Translations under genes and position numbers: made by a program
Shown here: positions 49,822 through 59,049 of the stretch, piece after piece
How the letters are laid out: each line of letters begins with the position of its first letter
How positions within the stretch are numbered: position 1 is the first letter of the stretch
Notes under the pieces: generated by a model
Told to the model about the DNA's origin: nothing
Database searches by the model: none
Seen by the model: the letters and a program-made list of their open reading frames with translations, nothing else
Assembly (NCBI RefSeq): GCF_003762835.1
Contig: NZ_RJWA01000003.1
Location: 372,001-436,000 of the forward strand
Source: Micromonospora sp. HM5-17
Lineage (GTDB): Bacteria; Actinomycetota; Actinomycetes; Mycobacteriales; Micromonosporaceae
DNA: 64,000 nt
Direction: 5' to 3'

Positions 49822-51996
49822 TCAGAGGTGCTGGCGGAGGAAGTCGAGCTCCAGGGCGAGCAGCCGCTCGGCGGTGCCGCCGGTCGCCATGTGGGTGGCT
49901 CCGGTCAGCGGGATCACCGAGTGTGGGCGCCCGGCGGCCAGCAGGGCGGCGGAGAGCCGCAGGGTGTGCGCGGCGACCACGTTGTCGTCGGCGAGACCGT
50001 GGACGAGCAGGATCGGCCGGGCCTCGGCGTGGTGCCGCACCGGCTCGGCGGCGAGTTCGAGCAGCGAGTGGTGGGCGTACACCTCCGGACTCTCCGCCGG
50101 CATCCCGAGGTAGCGCTCGGCGTACGCGGTGTCGTACAGGCTCCAGTCGGTGACCGGTGCCCCGGCGATGGCGCACCGGAACAGATCCGGTCGGCAGAGC
50201 ACGGCGAGCGCGGCCAGCCAACCCCCGAACGACCAGCCCCGGACCGCGACCCGGTTGAGGTCGAGGTCGGGATGCTTGCCGGTGAGCGCGGTGAGCGCGT
50301 CCGCCTGGTCGGCGAGGATCACGTCGGCGAGCCGCCGGTGGACCACCTTCTCGAACGAGGGCGCCACGCCCGGCGTACCCCGGTTGTCGACCGTGACCAC
50401 CGCGAACCCGGCGTCGGCCCACCACTGCCGCTCCAGCCAGGCCGACCGGGTCGCGACGACCTCCTGGTGCCCGGGGCCACCGTAGACGTCGAGCAGGACC
50501 GGCAGTCGGCGGCCGGCGACGTGGTTGGTGGGGTAGACCACCGCGGCCGGCAGCCGGCGGTCGGTGACCCGCTCCAGCGCCGGACGTGGGGCGTACGGCG
50601 GGGTCGCGGCCAGGTTCCGTAGCCGGCCGACCTCCCGGTCGCCCTGCCAGACAGCCCAGATCCCGCCGGGCTCGTCGAGCGAGCGGGAGTGCACCACCAG
50701 GACGTCCCCGCCGACCACCGCCGAGTGCCAGCCCGGGTCGGCGGTCATCCGCCGGGCGTCGATCCCGCCGGCCCCGATCGTGGTCCGGACCCGGAACAGG
50801 TGCTGTTGGCTCGGTTCGCCGCTGCTCCCCTCGACCAGCAGGTCCGGACTGCCGTTGCGGGTGGGGAGCCACCCGACGACCCGGCGGACGTAGAGCGAGG
50901 GCGGGGTGAGCAGGGTGCCGTCGGCGAAGAGGCAGCGGGCGTCGTAGCCGTCGTGCGCGAGTTCACCCCCCACCAGGACCCGGCCGTCGGGCAGGTGCCG
51001 GGGCGTACCGGCGACCGGATCGACCCACCGCGGGTCGGCGAGTTCGGCGTGCACCTGGGTCTCCCCGGTCCGCGGGTCGACGGCGAGCACCAGCCCGTGC
51101 TGCTGCAACCGGCGCAGCACGGTGATCAGCGGGCCTGTCTCGGCCCACTCCACCGAGATCAGGTACGGGTAGGTCTCGCGGTCCCAGTGCACGTCGACCC
51201 AGCCGCCGTCGAGGTCGAGCAGGTGCAGGCTGACCTCGGCGTTCGGTCCTCCCGCGCGGGGGTAGGCGACCGCGCGCGGCGGGTCGGCCGGATCGCCGGG
51301 GTCGTGCAGGTACCAGCGGGGCAGCCGCGACTCGTCGACCCGGGCGGCCAGGATCGACCGCCCGTCCGGCGCCCACCAGTAGCCCCGGAACCGGCCGAAC
51401 TCCTCGGCGGCGACGAACTCGGCCAGGCCCCAGGTGACGCCGTTCTCCTCGCCGGCCAGCAGGGTGTCGGTGCCGTCCGGGCCGATCACCCGAAGCTGCC
51501 CCGGGCGGGCGTCCGGGGCGTTTCGGCCGCCGGCCGGCCGGGCCGGCTCGGTGACGTCGGTGACGTACGCCAGCCGCTCGCCGGTCGGGTCTGGCCGGGG
51601 GTCCACCGGCGGCGCGGCGACGGCGACCTCGACCACGTCGCCGTGGATCAGGTCGGCCCGGAACAGCCGGCCGCCGAGCGGGAAGACCGCGACCCGGGCG
51701 GCCGGGTCGGTGGCGTACGACACGATTCCCGCCGCGGTCAGTCGGCGCCGCTCCCGCAGCGCCCGTTCGGTCGGGTGTGGTTCGTCGTCGCCACCGTCGT
51801 CGAGCAGCACGGCCGGGTCGGCGACCAGCCGCTCGGTGCCGGAGGCGACGTCGAAGAGCCAGAGCGCGTCGACCGGGTCGGTCGGGCCCGCGGAGCGGAG
51901 GAACACGACCCGGGACCCGTCGTTGGCCACCGTCACGGACCGCGGCGCGCCGCAGGTGAAGCGGCGGGTGCGGGCGGCCAGCTCCGGGTAGTCCAC
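49822..51996 (-). CDS. Prolyl oligopeptidase-family (S9, DPP IV-like) peptidase
   Basis: A 724-residue protein with an N-terminal beta-propeller (about 1-470) and a C-terminal alpha/beta hydrolase domain. The catalytic Ser589 is in GWSFGGW, with Asp about 670 in HGLADDN and His about 702 in TGATHM. LPVLLDVYGGPGHQEV leads into the hydrolase domain. There is no signal peptide, so it is cytoplasmic. GTG 51996 follows TACGAT (52008-52003) by 6 nt, a leaderless arrangement. It diverges from mshB. Confidence 0.93.
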   Translation of the reverse strand: MDYPELAARTRRFTCGAPRSVTVANDGSRVVFLRSAGPTDPVDALWLFDVASGTERLVADPAVLLDDGGDDEPHPTERALRERRRLTAAGIVSYATDPAARVAVFPLGGRLFRADLIHGDVVEVAVAAPPVDPRPDPTGERLAYVTDVTEPARPAGGRNAPDARPGQLRVIGPDGTDTLLAGEENGVTWGLAEFVAAEEFGRFRGYWWAPDGRSILAARVDESRLPRWYLHDPGDPADPPRAVAYPRAGGPNAEVSLHLLDLDGGWVDVHWDRETYPYLISVEWAETGPLITVLRRLQQHGLVLAVDPRTGETQVHAELADPRWVDPVAGTPRHLPDGRVLVGGELAHDGYDARCLFADGTLLTPPSLYVRRVVGWLPTRNGSPDLLVEGSSGEPSQQHLFRVRTTIGAGGIDARRMTADPGWHSAVVGGDVLVVHSRSLDEPGGIWAVWQGDREVGRLRNLAATPPYAPRPALERVTDRRLPAAVVYPTNHVAGRRLPVLLDVYGGPGHQEVVATRSAWLERQWWADAGFAVVTVDNRGTPGVAPSFEKVVHRRLADVILADQADALTALTGKHPDLDLNRVAVRGWSFGGWLAALAVLCRPDLFRCAIAGAPVTDWSLYDTAYAERYLGMPAESPEVYAHHSLLELAAEPVRHHAEARPILLVHGLADDNVVAAHTLRLSAALLAAGRPHSVIPLTGATHMATGGTAERLLALELDFLRQHL

Positions 51997-52002
51997 ACGG
52001 TG

Positions 52003-52008
52003 ATCGTA
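52003..52008 (-). promoter_or_regulatory. -10 box of a leaderless S9 peptidase gene
   Basis: TACGAT on the minus strand, 6 nt from the GTG at 51996. Confidence 0.5.
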
Positions 52009-52133
52009 GGGCCGGGGCCGGCCGGATGTGGCCGAGCCGAGGCACGACCACCGGTCCGGTACCGGTAGCGGGTGCGTGACTCTCCGGATGTGCTGACTCA
52101 CTCCCTGAGTACGGCGGCCCGGGACCGGACGCG

Positions 52134-52139
52134 TAGAGT
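52134..52139 (+). promoter_or_regulatory. -10 box of a leaderless mshB transcript
   Basis: TAGAGT followed by 7 nt and the GTG start of mshB (52147); no ribosome site lies between. Confidence 0.55.
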
Positions 52140-52146
52140 TGCCTGG

Positions 52147-53130
52147 GTGACGACCCTGACCGTCCCGTCCGACCCGGGCGAGGCCGAGCGCCTTCCCGCC
52201 CGGCGTCTGCTGTTGGTGCACGCGCACCCCGACGACGAGTCGATCGGCACCGGCGCCACCATGGCGTACTACGCCGCGTCCGGTGCCCACGTCACCCTGG
52301 TCACCTGTACCCTCGGCGAGGAGGGCGAGATCCACGTGCCGGCGCTGGCCGGGCTCGCCGCCGCCGAGGCCGACCAGCTCGGCGGATACCGGATCAGTGA
52401 ACTCGCCGCCGCCTGTGCGGCGCTGGGCGTGACCGATCACCGCTTCCTCGGGGGCGCGGGGCGGTACCGCGACTCCGGAATGATGGGGCTGCCCACCAAC
52501 GACCACCCGCGGGCGTTCTGGCGGGCGGACCTCGACGAGGCCGCCGGACACCTGCTCGAGGTCATCCGGGAGGTTCGCCCGCAGGTGCTGGTCACGTACG
52601 ACCCGAACGGCTTCTATGGGCACCCGGACCACATCCAGGCACACCGGGTGGCGATGCGCGCGGCGGAGCTGGCCGCGGCCGAGGGCGTCGGCCCGGCCAA
52701 GATCTACTGGACGGCGATGCCGACCAGCGTGCTGGAGGCCGGCCTGGCCGCCTTCGCCGAGGTGGATGTGGCGAACAACCCGTTCGCGGGGACGCAACGG
52801 GCGGAGGATCTGCCGTTCGGCACCCCGGACGAGCAGATCGCGGCCCGGATCGACGCCACCGACCACCACGCCGCCAAGGAGGCGGCGATGCGGGCGCACG
52901 CCACCCAGATTCCCGACGACTCGTGGCTGTACTCGATCGCCAGCAACTTCGGCGGTGAGTTCATGGGGGTGGAGTACTACACCCTCGCCGCCGGGGTGAA
53001 GGGACCGGGCGCCGGCCCGTACGGGTGGGAGGACGATCTCTTCGCCGGGCTCGCCCTCGACCCGGCCGAGTCGGCGGTGCGGATTCCGTCGCCGGGCTCC
53101 GGGGCGCCCGCGGAGGCGGGCGCCCGGTGA
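52147..53130 (+). CDS. mshB: N-acetyl-1-D-myo-inositol-2-amino-2-deoxy-alpha-D-glucopyranoside deacetylase
   Basis: A 327-residue zinc deacetylase of mycothiol synthesis, the thiol that replaces glutathione in actinobacteria. The zinc motif HPDDE is in [21 protein letters not shown] (about 25-45), and the distal ligand His is in [16 protein letters not shown]. The substrate-region motif [15 protein letters not shown] is MshB-specific, distinguishing it from Mca. GTG start leaderless. A membrane protein gene overlaps its stop by 4 nt (GTGA). Confidence 0.94.
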   Translation: MTTLTVPSDPGEAERLPARRLLLVHAHPDDESIGTGATMAYYAASGAHVTLVTCTLGEEGEIHVPALAGLAAAEADQLGGYRISELAAACAALGVTDHRFLGGAGRYRDSGMMGLPTNDHPRAFWRADLDEAAGHLLEVIREVRPQVLVTYDPNGFYGHPDHIQAHRVAMRAAELAAAEGVGPAKIYWTAMPTSVLEAGLAAFAEVDVANNPFAGTQRAEDLPFGTPDEQIAARIDATDHHAAKEAAMRAHATQIPDDSWLYSIASNFGGEFMGVEYYTLAAGVKGPGAGPYGWEDDLFAGLALDPAESAVRIPSPGSGAPAEAGAR

Positions 53131-53609
53131 CCCTGCCCAGCCCGGCCATGTCCGCGCCCCCGGAGCCATCCCCGGAGCCACCGCCGGCGGAGCGGTCGGC
53201 CCTGCTGGCCGCGGTCGACCTGGCCCTGCGGATCGTCGGGGGCGTGGTCGCGGTCGTCGGGGCGGTGGTCACCGCCGTCCTGGAGCTGATCCTGTCGACG
53301 CTGCGGGTCGGCGGCGTGCTGGTCGGGCTCTCGGCACTGCTCGCCGTCGTCGCCAACGTGGCGCTGAGCTGGTTCGCGCCCCGGGCGGTCGGCCACCGGT
53401 GGGCGCTCGCGCTGCCCGCGGTCGTCTGGTTCGGGCTGATGGTGGTCGCGGCCGGCGGTACCGCCGAGGGCGACATCCTGCTCGCCAGCGACAACTGGGT
53501 GGGGCTGGCGATGATCTTCGCCGGGTCGGTGACCTTCGCCGTGATGGGGTTCCGGTTGATCATCGCGCCCCGGCGGGCCGAGCCACCGGCACCGCCCGCT
53601 GACGGGTAG
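53127..53609 (+). CDS. Small membrane protein downstream of mshB
   Basis: A 160-residue protein from GTG 53127 overlapping mshB. A Pro-rich start is followed by four membrane segments ([92 protein letters not shown]). A membrane protein directly after mshB is common in actinobacteria, function unknown. Confidence 0.8.
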   Translation: MTLPSPAMSAPPEPSPEPPPAERSALLAAVDLALRIVGGVVAVVGAVVTAVLELILSTLRVGGVLVGLSALLAVVANVALSWFAPRAVGHRWALALPAVVWFGLMVVAAGGTAEGDILLASDNWVGLAMIFAGSVTFAVMGFRLIIAPRRAEPPAPPADG

Positions 53610-53825
53610 GCCCCGCGGACATCCCGCCGGTCCCGGCGGGTTGATCGCCGACCCGTGCGTCTCGGCCTGCCCACGGCCGTCCGACAGGCCGCGATCTCGT
53701 GGCGGCGGGCCGGATTCCGGCTCCCGGCGTACGCGGTCCATGGCTCCATTCCGTTGGCGGTGGTACAAATCTGGGTCAGAAATGCCCTCACCACAATGGG
53801 CCCCCTACCCCCAGAAGGACGTGCC

Positions 53826-54290
53826 ATGAAGGAGCGTTGGCGGTCGGTCGGAGTGCTCGCGGGCGTGCTGTTCGGGATCAACGTGGTGGCCCGGTTGGTG
53901 TCCCGATTCGCCTTCGGCGAGGACACCGAGATGCAGGACCGGCTCTCGTTGGCCATGTTCGCCGTGATCGGGCTGATCCTGGCGACCCTCGCGTTCGTGC
54001 GGGGCCGGCGCCGGCCGCTGCCCGACTGGGCCGGCGAGATGGCGCTCTCGGTCCTGATCGCGATGCTGTTGACGATCCTCGTCGGACCGTTCATCAGCGG
54101 CAGCCAGCCGTTTGCCGCCGGTGCCGGCGCGTTCTTCTCGCAGGTCTGGCTCTACGCCGGTTTCACCGCCGGCGGCGCGATCCTCGGGTACCTGTTGCTG
54201 ACCGCGTTCGGGCTGGACTACCGGTCCCAGTCGCTCAAGCGCTTCGCGGAGGCGAAGCAGTCGAAACCCCGCCGGCCGGTCCGCCGCTGA
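53826..54290 (+). CDS. Small membrane protein, unknown function
   Basis: A 154-residue protein from ATG 53826 with an AGAAGGA ribosome site. Four membrane segments are visible (SVGVLAGVLFGINVVARLVS, LSLAMFAVIGLILATLAFV, MALSVLIAMLLTILVGPFISG, WLYAGFTAGGAILGYLLLTAFG), with a basic C-terminus (KQSKPRRPVRR). No family recognised. It converges on the GNAT gene. Confidence 0.8.
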   Translation: MKERWRSVGVLAGVLFGINVVARLVSRFAFGEDTEMQDRLSLAMFAVIGLILATLAFVRGRRRPLPDWAGEMALSVLIAMLLTILVGPFISGSQPFAAGAGAFFSQVWLYAGFTAGGAILGYLLLTAFGLDYRSQSLKRFAEAKQSKPRRPVRR

Positions 54291-54365
54291 CCCGTCCCGT
54301 CCGCCGGCCGCCCGCTGTCCCCTCGTTCGTACCGCGCGGGCTGCCGGGTGACGCCCGGGCCGCGG

Positions 54366-55412
54366 TCAGTCGGACGGCTCGGTGCGGGTCTGGTACGTGT
54401 GGTGGGTGGTGAAGCCCAGCCGCCGGTAGAGCGTCACCGCCGCCTCGTTGTGCTCCTCGACCTGGAGAAAGGCGTCCGTCGCGCCCTGCTGCGCGGCCCA
54501 GAGCGCGAGTGCCCGGACCACGTGCCGGGCGAGTCCCCGGCGCCGGGCCGCGGGGACCACCTCCAGCAGGGTCAGTCCGAGCCAGCGGCCCTGGCCGGTC
54601 ACCGTGCCCCGGGCTATCGCGAGCAGCTCGCGCCCGCCGTCCGGTGGGGCCGGCTCGGCGTACACGTGCGCGAAGCGAACCTGGTCCACGGCGGTGAGCA
54701 CGTGGTACGCGGCGGCCGGCAGCGCGGAGCCGTCCGCCTCCTCACCCCGCTCGCTGGCCTGCCTCCCCTTGCGCTTCGCGACCAGGGCGAGCCACCCCGC
54801 CGACGGCGTCGTGGCCAGCTCCACGGCCGGCAGATCCGGACGCTCGGGGGTGGCGGCCAGGATCGTCGCCAGCGGTGCGGTCTGGACCAGCACCGGCGGG
54901 CGGCGGCCCCAGCCCTGGTCGTCGAGCGCCACGCCGACCGGCGTGGCCAGCGGCAGCGGGACGTTGACCAGTGCCGGTTGGCCCTGCTCCGCGTACCAAC
55001 GCCGGATCGCGTCGATCGCCTCGGGCAGCGGCCGGTCCGGGTCGCCGACCGGCAGCGCGGAGTTCGCCCGGCCGGTCCAGCCCTCGGCGGCGCGCAGCAG
55101 CCAGTCGCCGAGCCGGCCGCGGACCGGGGCTGGCCAGGCCTCGTCGGCGGCGCGCTCCAGCTCGACCACGGCGGCGGCGCCGGGCCGCCGGGCCGGCGGC
55201 ACCCGCTTGGCCCGGTGCACCTCGGCCAGCGGGACCCGCAGCGGGCCGTCCCGGGTGACCAGCGTGAGGTGGGTCTCGGTCAGTTCGACGAGTTCACCGA
55301 GGGCGTCGGTGTAGCGGGGGCGATCGGCGGCATCACCGATGATCCGGCGGACGACCACTCGCTGTCCCACATCCCGCCGTCCGAGCACGATCGACCCCCT
55401 CCCCGGCGACAT
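54366..55412 (-). CDS. GNAT N-acetyltransferase with a long N-terminal region
   Basis: A 348-residue protein from ATG 55412. The last about 130 residues are a GNAT domain (LGLTLLEVVPAARRRGLARHVVRALALWAAQQGATDAFLQVEEHNEAAVTLYRRLGF, with the R/Q-x-x-G-x-G/A loop as RRRGLA). The first about 90 residues (VVVRRIIGDAADRPRYTDALGELVELTETHLTLVTRDGPLRVPLAEVHRAKRVPP) look like a small SH3-like domain. The acceptor is unknown. Its promoter overlaps that of fdxA. Confidence 0.85.
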   Translation of the reverse strand: MSPGRGSIVLGRRDVGQRVVVRRIIGDAADRPRYTDALGELVELTETHLTLVTRDGPLRVPLAEVHRAKRVPPARRPGAAAVVELERAADEAWPAPVRGRLGDWLLRAAEGWTGRANSALPVGDPDRPLPEAIDAIRRWYAEQGQPALVNVPLPLATPVGVALDDQGWGRRPPVLVQTAPLATILAATPERPDLPAVELATTPSAGWLALVAKRKGRQASERGEEADGSALPAAAYHVLTAVDQVRFAHVYAEPAPPDGGRELLAIARGTVTGQGRWLGLTLLEVVPAARRRGLARHVVRALALWAAQQGATDAFLQVEEHNEAAVTLYRRLGFTTHHTYQTRTEPSD

Positions 55413-55427
55413 ACTAGGCTCTAACCG
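55411..55427. promoter_or_regulatory. Back-to-back promoters of the GNAT gene and fdxA
   Basis: ATACTAGGCTCTAACCG contains TAGGCT on the plus strand (fdxA -10 candidate, about 45 nt before its GTG) and TTAGAG/TAGAGC on the minus strand just before the GNAT ATG (55412). Their bases overlap, so the two starts probably compete. Confidence 0.35.
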
Positions 55428-55466
55428 TCGCGGTCGATCGCGGCTGGCTTGCGGAGGAGAAGATCG

Positions 55467-55793
55467 GTGACCTACATCATCGCCGAGCCGTGTGTGGATG
55501 TGCTCGACAAGGCGTGCATTGAGGAGTGCCCGGTCGACTGCATCTACGAGGGCAACCGGATGCTCTACATCCACCCCGACGAGTGCGTCGACTGCGGTGC
55601 CTGTGAGCCGGTCTGCCCGGTAGAAGCGATCTTCTACGAGGACGACGTCCCGGAGCAGTGGAAGGACTACACCACCGCGAACTACGAGTTCTTCGAGGAC
55701 CTCGGTTCGCCCGGCGGCGCCTCCAAGATCGGCAAGATCGACAAGGACAGCCCCTTCGTCGCGGCCCAGCCGCCGCGCGGGGAGGGGCACTGA
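55467..55793 (+). CDS. fdxA: 7Fe ferredoxin FdxA
   Basis: A 108-residue ferredoxin with one [3Fe-4S] and one [4Fe-4S] cluster. Ligands are visible as [14 protein letters not shown] and CIYEG (first site), and [16 protein letters not shown] (second). The acidic C-terminus ([20 protein letters not shown]) is typical. GTG 55467 follows GGAGGAGAAG. Its TGA overlaps the start of dapC (CTGA). Confidence 0.95.
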   Translation: MTYIIAEPCVDVLDKACIEECPVDCIYEGNRMLYIHPDECVDCGACEPVCPVEAIFYEDDVPEQWKDYTTANYEFFEDLGSPGGASKIGKIDKDSPFVAAQPPRGEGH

Positions 55794-56941
55794 GCGGCAC
55801 TCCGGCCTCCGGGTCGGGCAGCGGTACGCCGGCCGGCGCGGCGGCGAGGCGTGGCGCCGGCCTGCCGGACTTTCCCTGGGACCTGCTCGAACCGGCCAAG
55901 GCCCGCGCGGCGCGGCACCCCGACGGCATCGTCGATCTCTCGGTCGGCACTCCCGTCGATCCGGTCCCGGCGCTGATCCAGGCTGCCCTGGCGGCGGCCT
56001 CGGACGCCCCCGGCTACCCGCTGACCGCCGGCAGCCCGGCGCTCCGTGCCGCGGTGACCGGTTGGGTGGCCCGGGCCTGTGACGCGGACCCGGAGACGGT
56101 CGGAGTGTTGCCGACCATCGGCTCCAAGGAACTCGTTGCCTGGCTGCCGACCCTGCTCGGGGTCGGCCCCGGTGACGTGGTCGTGATTCCCCGGATCTGC
56201 TACCCGACGTACGAGGTCGGGGCCCGGCTCGCCGGGGCGGAGGTCATCCGGGCCGATTCGCTCACCGCGCTCGGCCCGGACCCCCGGGTACGGCTGATCT
56301 GGGTGAACTCGCCGTCCAACCCGACCGGTCGGGTGCTGCCGCCGGCGCACCTGCGCAAGATCGTGGAGTGGGCGCGCGAGCGTGGGGTGGTGGTCGCCAG
56401 CGACGAGTGCTACCTGGCGCTGGGCTGGGAGGAGACGCCGACCTCGATCCTCTCCGCCGAGGTCGCCGGCGGCGACTACCGCAACCTCCTGGCCGTGCAC
56501 TCGCTCTCCAAGCGGTCCAACCTGGCCGGCTACCGGGCCGGCTTCGTCGCCGGGGACCCTTCCCTGGTCCGGGACCTGGTCGCGGTGCGCAAGCACGCCG
56601 GGATGATCCTGCCCGCCCCGGTGCAGGCGGCGATGGTCGCGGCGCTCGGGGACGAGGAGCACGTGGCCGCGCAGCGGGCCCGATACGCCGTTCGCCGCGA
56701 GGTGCTGCGGGACGCGCTGGTCAAGGCCGGATTCGAGATCGAGCATTCGACGGCCGGGCTCTACCTGTGGGCCACCCGGGACGAGGACTGCTGGACCACG
56801 GTGGACTGGTTGGCCGAGCGGGGGATCCTGGTCGCCCCGGGGGACTTCTACGGTCCCGCCGGCAACCGGCACGTCCGGGTCGCACTCACCGCCACCGACG
56901 AGCGGGTGGCCGCCGCCGCCGACCGGCTGGTGGCGGCCTGA
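55790..56941 (+). CDS. dapC: Succinyldiaminopimelate transaminase (PLP-dependent)
   Basis: A 383-residue class I aminotransferase of lysine/diaminopimelate synthesis. PLP-site motifs are SKEL (phosphate), [23 protein letters not shown] (Asp and Tyr), and the Schiff-base lysine in [15 protein letters not shown]. The N-terminus [36 protein letters not shown] matches known actinobacterial DapC. There is no ATG, GTG or TTG in frame before a point deep in the protein; the only start placed by a ribosome site (GGAGGGG) is CTG 55790, inside a CTGA overlap with fdxA. The next in-frame ATG upstream (55658) would add 44 residues antisensical to the family and has no ribosome site. Confidence 0.9.
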   Translation: MSGTPASGSGSGTPAGAAARRGAGLPDFPWDLLEPAKARAARHPDGIVDLSVGTPVDPVPALIQAALAAASDAPGYPLTAGSPALRAAVTGWVARACDADPETVGVLPTIGSKELVAWLPTLLGVGPGDVVVIPRICYPTYEVGARLAGAEVIRADSLTALGPDPRVRLIWVNSPSNPTGRVLPPAHLRKIVEWARERGVVVASDECYLALGWEETPTSILSAEVAGGDYRNLLAVHSLSKRSNLAGYRAGFVAGDPSLVRDLVAVRKHAGMILPAPVQAAMVAALGDEEHVAAQRARYAVRREVLRDALVKAGFEIEHSTAGLYLWATRDEDCWTTVDWLAERGILVAPGDFYGPAGNRHVRVALTATDERVAAAADRLVAA

Positions 56942-57107
56942 TCCGTACGCCGTGTGCCGCCCGAGCCAGGCGGCGACGAGACCGAACAAGCGCAGCAGGT
57001 GGCGGCGGAGGAACCGGCCGACCGTGGCGGCCAGCCCCCGGAGCGATCGGGCCGACACGACGATCGCGGCCAGGCCCCCGACCGGTCAGGTGATCCAGCC
57101 GGGGACC

Positions 57108-57881
57108 TCAGGGGCGCCGGATACCGGTCGTGGACGGGCGGGCCCGAGGCGTCCACCCGGCCGGTGGGACGGCGCGGTCGTGCTCGTCGTCACGGTCGTC
57201 ACCGTCGTGGGCAGGGGCGAGGGCGCCACCGGCGAGCGGGCGGGATCCGGCCCGCCACGGGTCCGTTCGGTCGGTGGTGCCGGTCGGGTCGGTGTCGTTG
57301 GTCCAGTCGGTGGCGTCGGGCCAGCCGGTGTCGTCGGCCCGGCGCGACACCGGTTCCCCCGACCGGTTCGGGATCGGCAGCCCCAGGCCGTCGGCGCCGA
57401 GCGGTCGGTCCGACTCGGCCGTACCGGACTCGCCGTCCGAGGGAGACGGCTCCGGCTCCGGCTTCGGCCACCGCCGCCATCGCTGGACGCTGGCCGCCCC
57501 GACGAGCAGTAGCGATCCCAGGGCCAGCGCGGTGCCGGTTCGGACCGGGACGCTCAGGTCGACCGTGCGACCCGCCACGGCGACGTCGCGGTCCAGCAGG
57601 TTCAGCAGCTGCGGACTGGTCAGCGGCCCCAGGCCGGCGATCACCAGGAATGCGCCGGCGAGTACGGCGCCCAGCGGCGAGAACCGGAGCGCGGAGGCGA
57701 GTCCGAGCAGTACTCCGGCCGCAGCCAGGGTCAGGGCGGGGAGGACGAGCCGGCCGCCGTTACCGCCGCTGTCGAGTATGGTCGCGAACTCCCGCGCGGA
57801 CCGGTCCTGCCCGGCGGCGAGCAGAAACCAGACCAGCGGGGTCATGACAAGCGCGTAGACCACCGTGCCGATGTGCCGCAT
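57108..57881 (-). CDS. Membrane protein with disordered C-terminus
   Basis: A 257-residue protein. The first about 135 residues contain four membrane segments (TVVYALVMTPLVWFLLAAG, LVLPALTLAAAGVLLGLASAL, PLGAVLAGAFLVIAGLGPL, TGTALALGSLLLVGAASV). The remainder is a polar, Asp/Thr-rich tail with TDPTG-like repeats and no fold. No family is recognised. It converges on dapC. Confidence 0.75.
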   Translation of the reverse strand: MRHIGTVVYALVMTPLVWFLLAAGQDRSAREFATILDSGGNGGRLVLPALTLAAAGVLLGLASALRFSPLGAVLAGAFLVIAGLGPLTSPQLLNLLDRDVAVAGRTVDLSVPVRTGTALALGSLLLVGAASVQRWRRWPKPEPEPSPSDGESGTAESDRPLGADGLGLPIPNRSGEPVSRRADDTGWPDATDWTNDTDPTGTTDRTDPWRAGSRPLAGGALAPAHDGDDRDDEHDRAVPPAGWTPRARPSTTGIRRP

Positions 57882-57954
57882 GCCGGCAACGTACCGATCC
57901 GGTGATCGTTCGTCGCAGCGGCGAAAGCGAAACTTAAGGAAGAGCGTGACGGCG

Positions 57955-57982
57955 TTGACCTGGGACGTCGCGGATGTAACAG
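57955..57982 (+). promoter_or_regulatory. Plus-strand promoter-like pair in the gap before the SIMPL gene
   Basis: TTGACC (57955-57960), a 16-nt spacer and TAACAG (57977-57982). It is good by -35 but lies 140 nt before a gene that has its own leaderless box, so it could drive a longer leader or a small RNA. The rest of the 243-nt gap (57882-58124) shows nothing I can support. Confidence 0.3.
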
Positions 57983-58112
57983 GGCAGCCGAATCGGGCGC
58001 TCTAACCGGGGATCATCATGCCCAGAAACGGATCGGAATGACGGCGGAAATGGCGCCGTCTCCGGCTGGGGGCGGCCCGGCCGGACGGCCGGCTCCGTCC
58101 GGAGCACGGGGC

Positions 58113-58118
58113 TAGGCT
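58113..58118 (+). promoter_or_regulatory. -10 box of a leaderless SIMPL gene
   Basis: TAGGCT, followed by 6 nt and the ATG at 58125. Confidence 0.55.
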
Positions 58119-58124
58119 GACCGG

Positions 58125-58793
58125 ATGACCGATCGTCCGACCGTCGATCCGACGCTCCTCGTCCGGGGTGAGGCGGTCTGGGAGGTGCCACCGGAGCTTG
58201 CCCGGTTCGCCGTGACCGTGTCGGTGCGGGACCGGCACCGCGCGGCGGCGCTGGCCCGGCTCACCGAGCGGACCGACGCCGTCCGCGGGGTGATCGACGG
58301 CTACGGCGCCGCGGTCGAGCGCCGGGAAACCGGCCAGCTGTGGGTACGCCCCGAGCGGAAACGCGGCGGCGATCGGGTCGCCGCGTACGTCGGAAGCGCC
58401 ACCACCACGGTTGCCGTGACCGACTTCGCGGTCCTCGGCGAGCTGATGCTCCGCCTCGCCGACCAGGACCAGACCGCCGTGGCGGGCCCGTGGTGGGAGC
58501 TGCGCCCCGGCAGTCCGGCGCATCGGGAGGCCCGGCGGGCCGCGGTCGCCGACGCGATCACCCGGGCCCGGGAGTACGCCGCCGCGCTCGGCGCGGAGGT
58601 GACCCGCCTGCTGGAACTCTCCGACACCGGTCCGGCGGAGCGGCCGGTGATGTTCGCCCGGGCGGCGTACGCCGGGTCCGGGGACGGTGCGACGCCGGAA
58701 CTCGACCTCGATCCGCAGCTCCAGACCGTACAGGCCACGGTGGAGGCCCGGTTCGCGATCAGTCCGCCCCGGCTGGACGTCGCACCGGCCTGA
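58125..58793 (+). CDS. SIMPL-domain (DUF541) protein
   Basis: A 222-residue cytoplasmic protein of the SIMPL family: VRGEAVWEVPPELARFAVTVSVRDR at the start, VAAYVGSATTTVAVTDFAVLGELM in the middle, and AVADAITRAREYAAALGAEVTRLLELSD near the end. Unlike most relatives it has no signal peptide. Function is unknown. Leaderless start at 58125. Confidence 0.88.
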   Translation: MTDRPTVDPTLLVRGEAVWEVPPELARFAVTVSVRDRHRAAALARLTERTDAVRGVIDGYGAAVERRETGQLWVRPERKRGGDRVAAYVGSATTTVAVTDFAVLGELMLRLADQDQTAVAGPWWELRPGSPAHREARRAAVADAITRAREYAAALGAEVTRLLELSDTGPAERPVMFARAAYAGSGDGATPELDLDPQLQTVQATVEARFAISPPRLDVAPA

Positions 58794-58962
58794 ACCCGAT
58801 CGGGTCGCGTTCTCCCGGCCGGTCACCCGCCGCCCGGCGACGCGCACATGAGCCGGATCAGGGGCCGGCGGCGCGGCGCGCCGTCCCGGTCGGTGGCGGT
58901 GACGGCCGCGGGGCGGCATGGCGAACACGGTCGCCGGGGACCAGTGGCGAGCCCAAATCCGT

Positions 58963-58992
58963 TTGCCGAACCCGTCCGGTTCGGCCTAGCGT
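58963..58992 (+). promoter_or_regulatory. metG promoter with a perfect palindrome between -35 and -10
   Basis: TTGCCG (58963-58968), an 18-nt spacer and TAGCGT (58987-58992). GCCGAACC (58965-58972) and GGTTCGGC (58978-58985) form a perfect 8-bp inverted repeat with a 5-nt centre. It covers the space between the boxes, the classic position for a repressor, or for a MerR-type activator that untwists a long spacer. The 18-nt spacer is slightly long, which suits the second idea. Confidence 0.6.
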
Positions 58993-58998
58993 GCCGGC

Positions 58999-59049
58999 AT
59001 GTTCGCCGCGACCCACGCCATGCGCCGGCCCCTCGGGGGCCGGTACTAG
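58999..59049 (+). CDS. Leaderless 16-codon upstream ORF in the metG leader
   Basis: ATG 58999 lies 6 nt after the TAGCGT box, so the RNA should begin at this ATG. The ORF encodes MFAATHAMRRPLGGRY and ends at TAG 59047-59049. Codons 9-15 are embedded in hairpin H1 (59025-59043), so a ribosome translating the ORF would melt that hairpin. Two of the codons are Met. It resembles a leader peptide of an attenuator. It is too short for homology to prove. Confidence 0.55.
   Translation: MFAATHAMRRPLGGRY

Noticed and set aside
56942-57058. Small minus-strand ORF beginning SARSLRGLAATVGRFLRRHLL
   Set aside because: Its frame continues without stop antisense to dapC; no ribosome site and no family.
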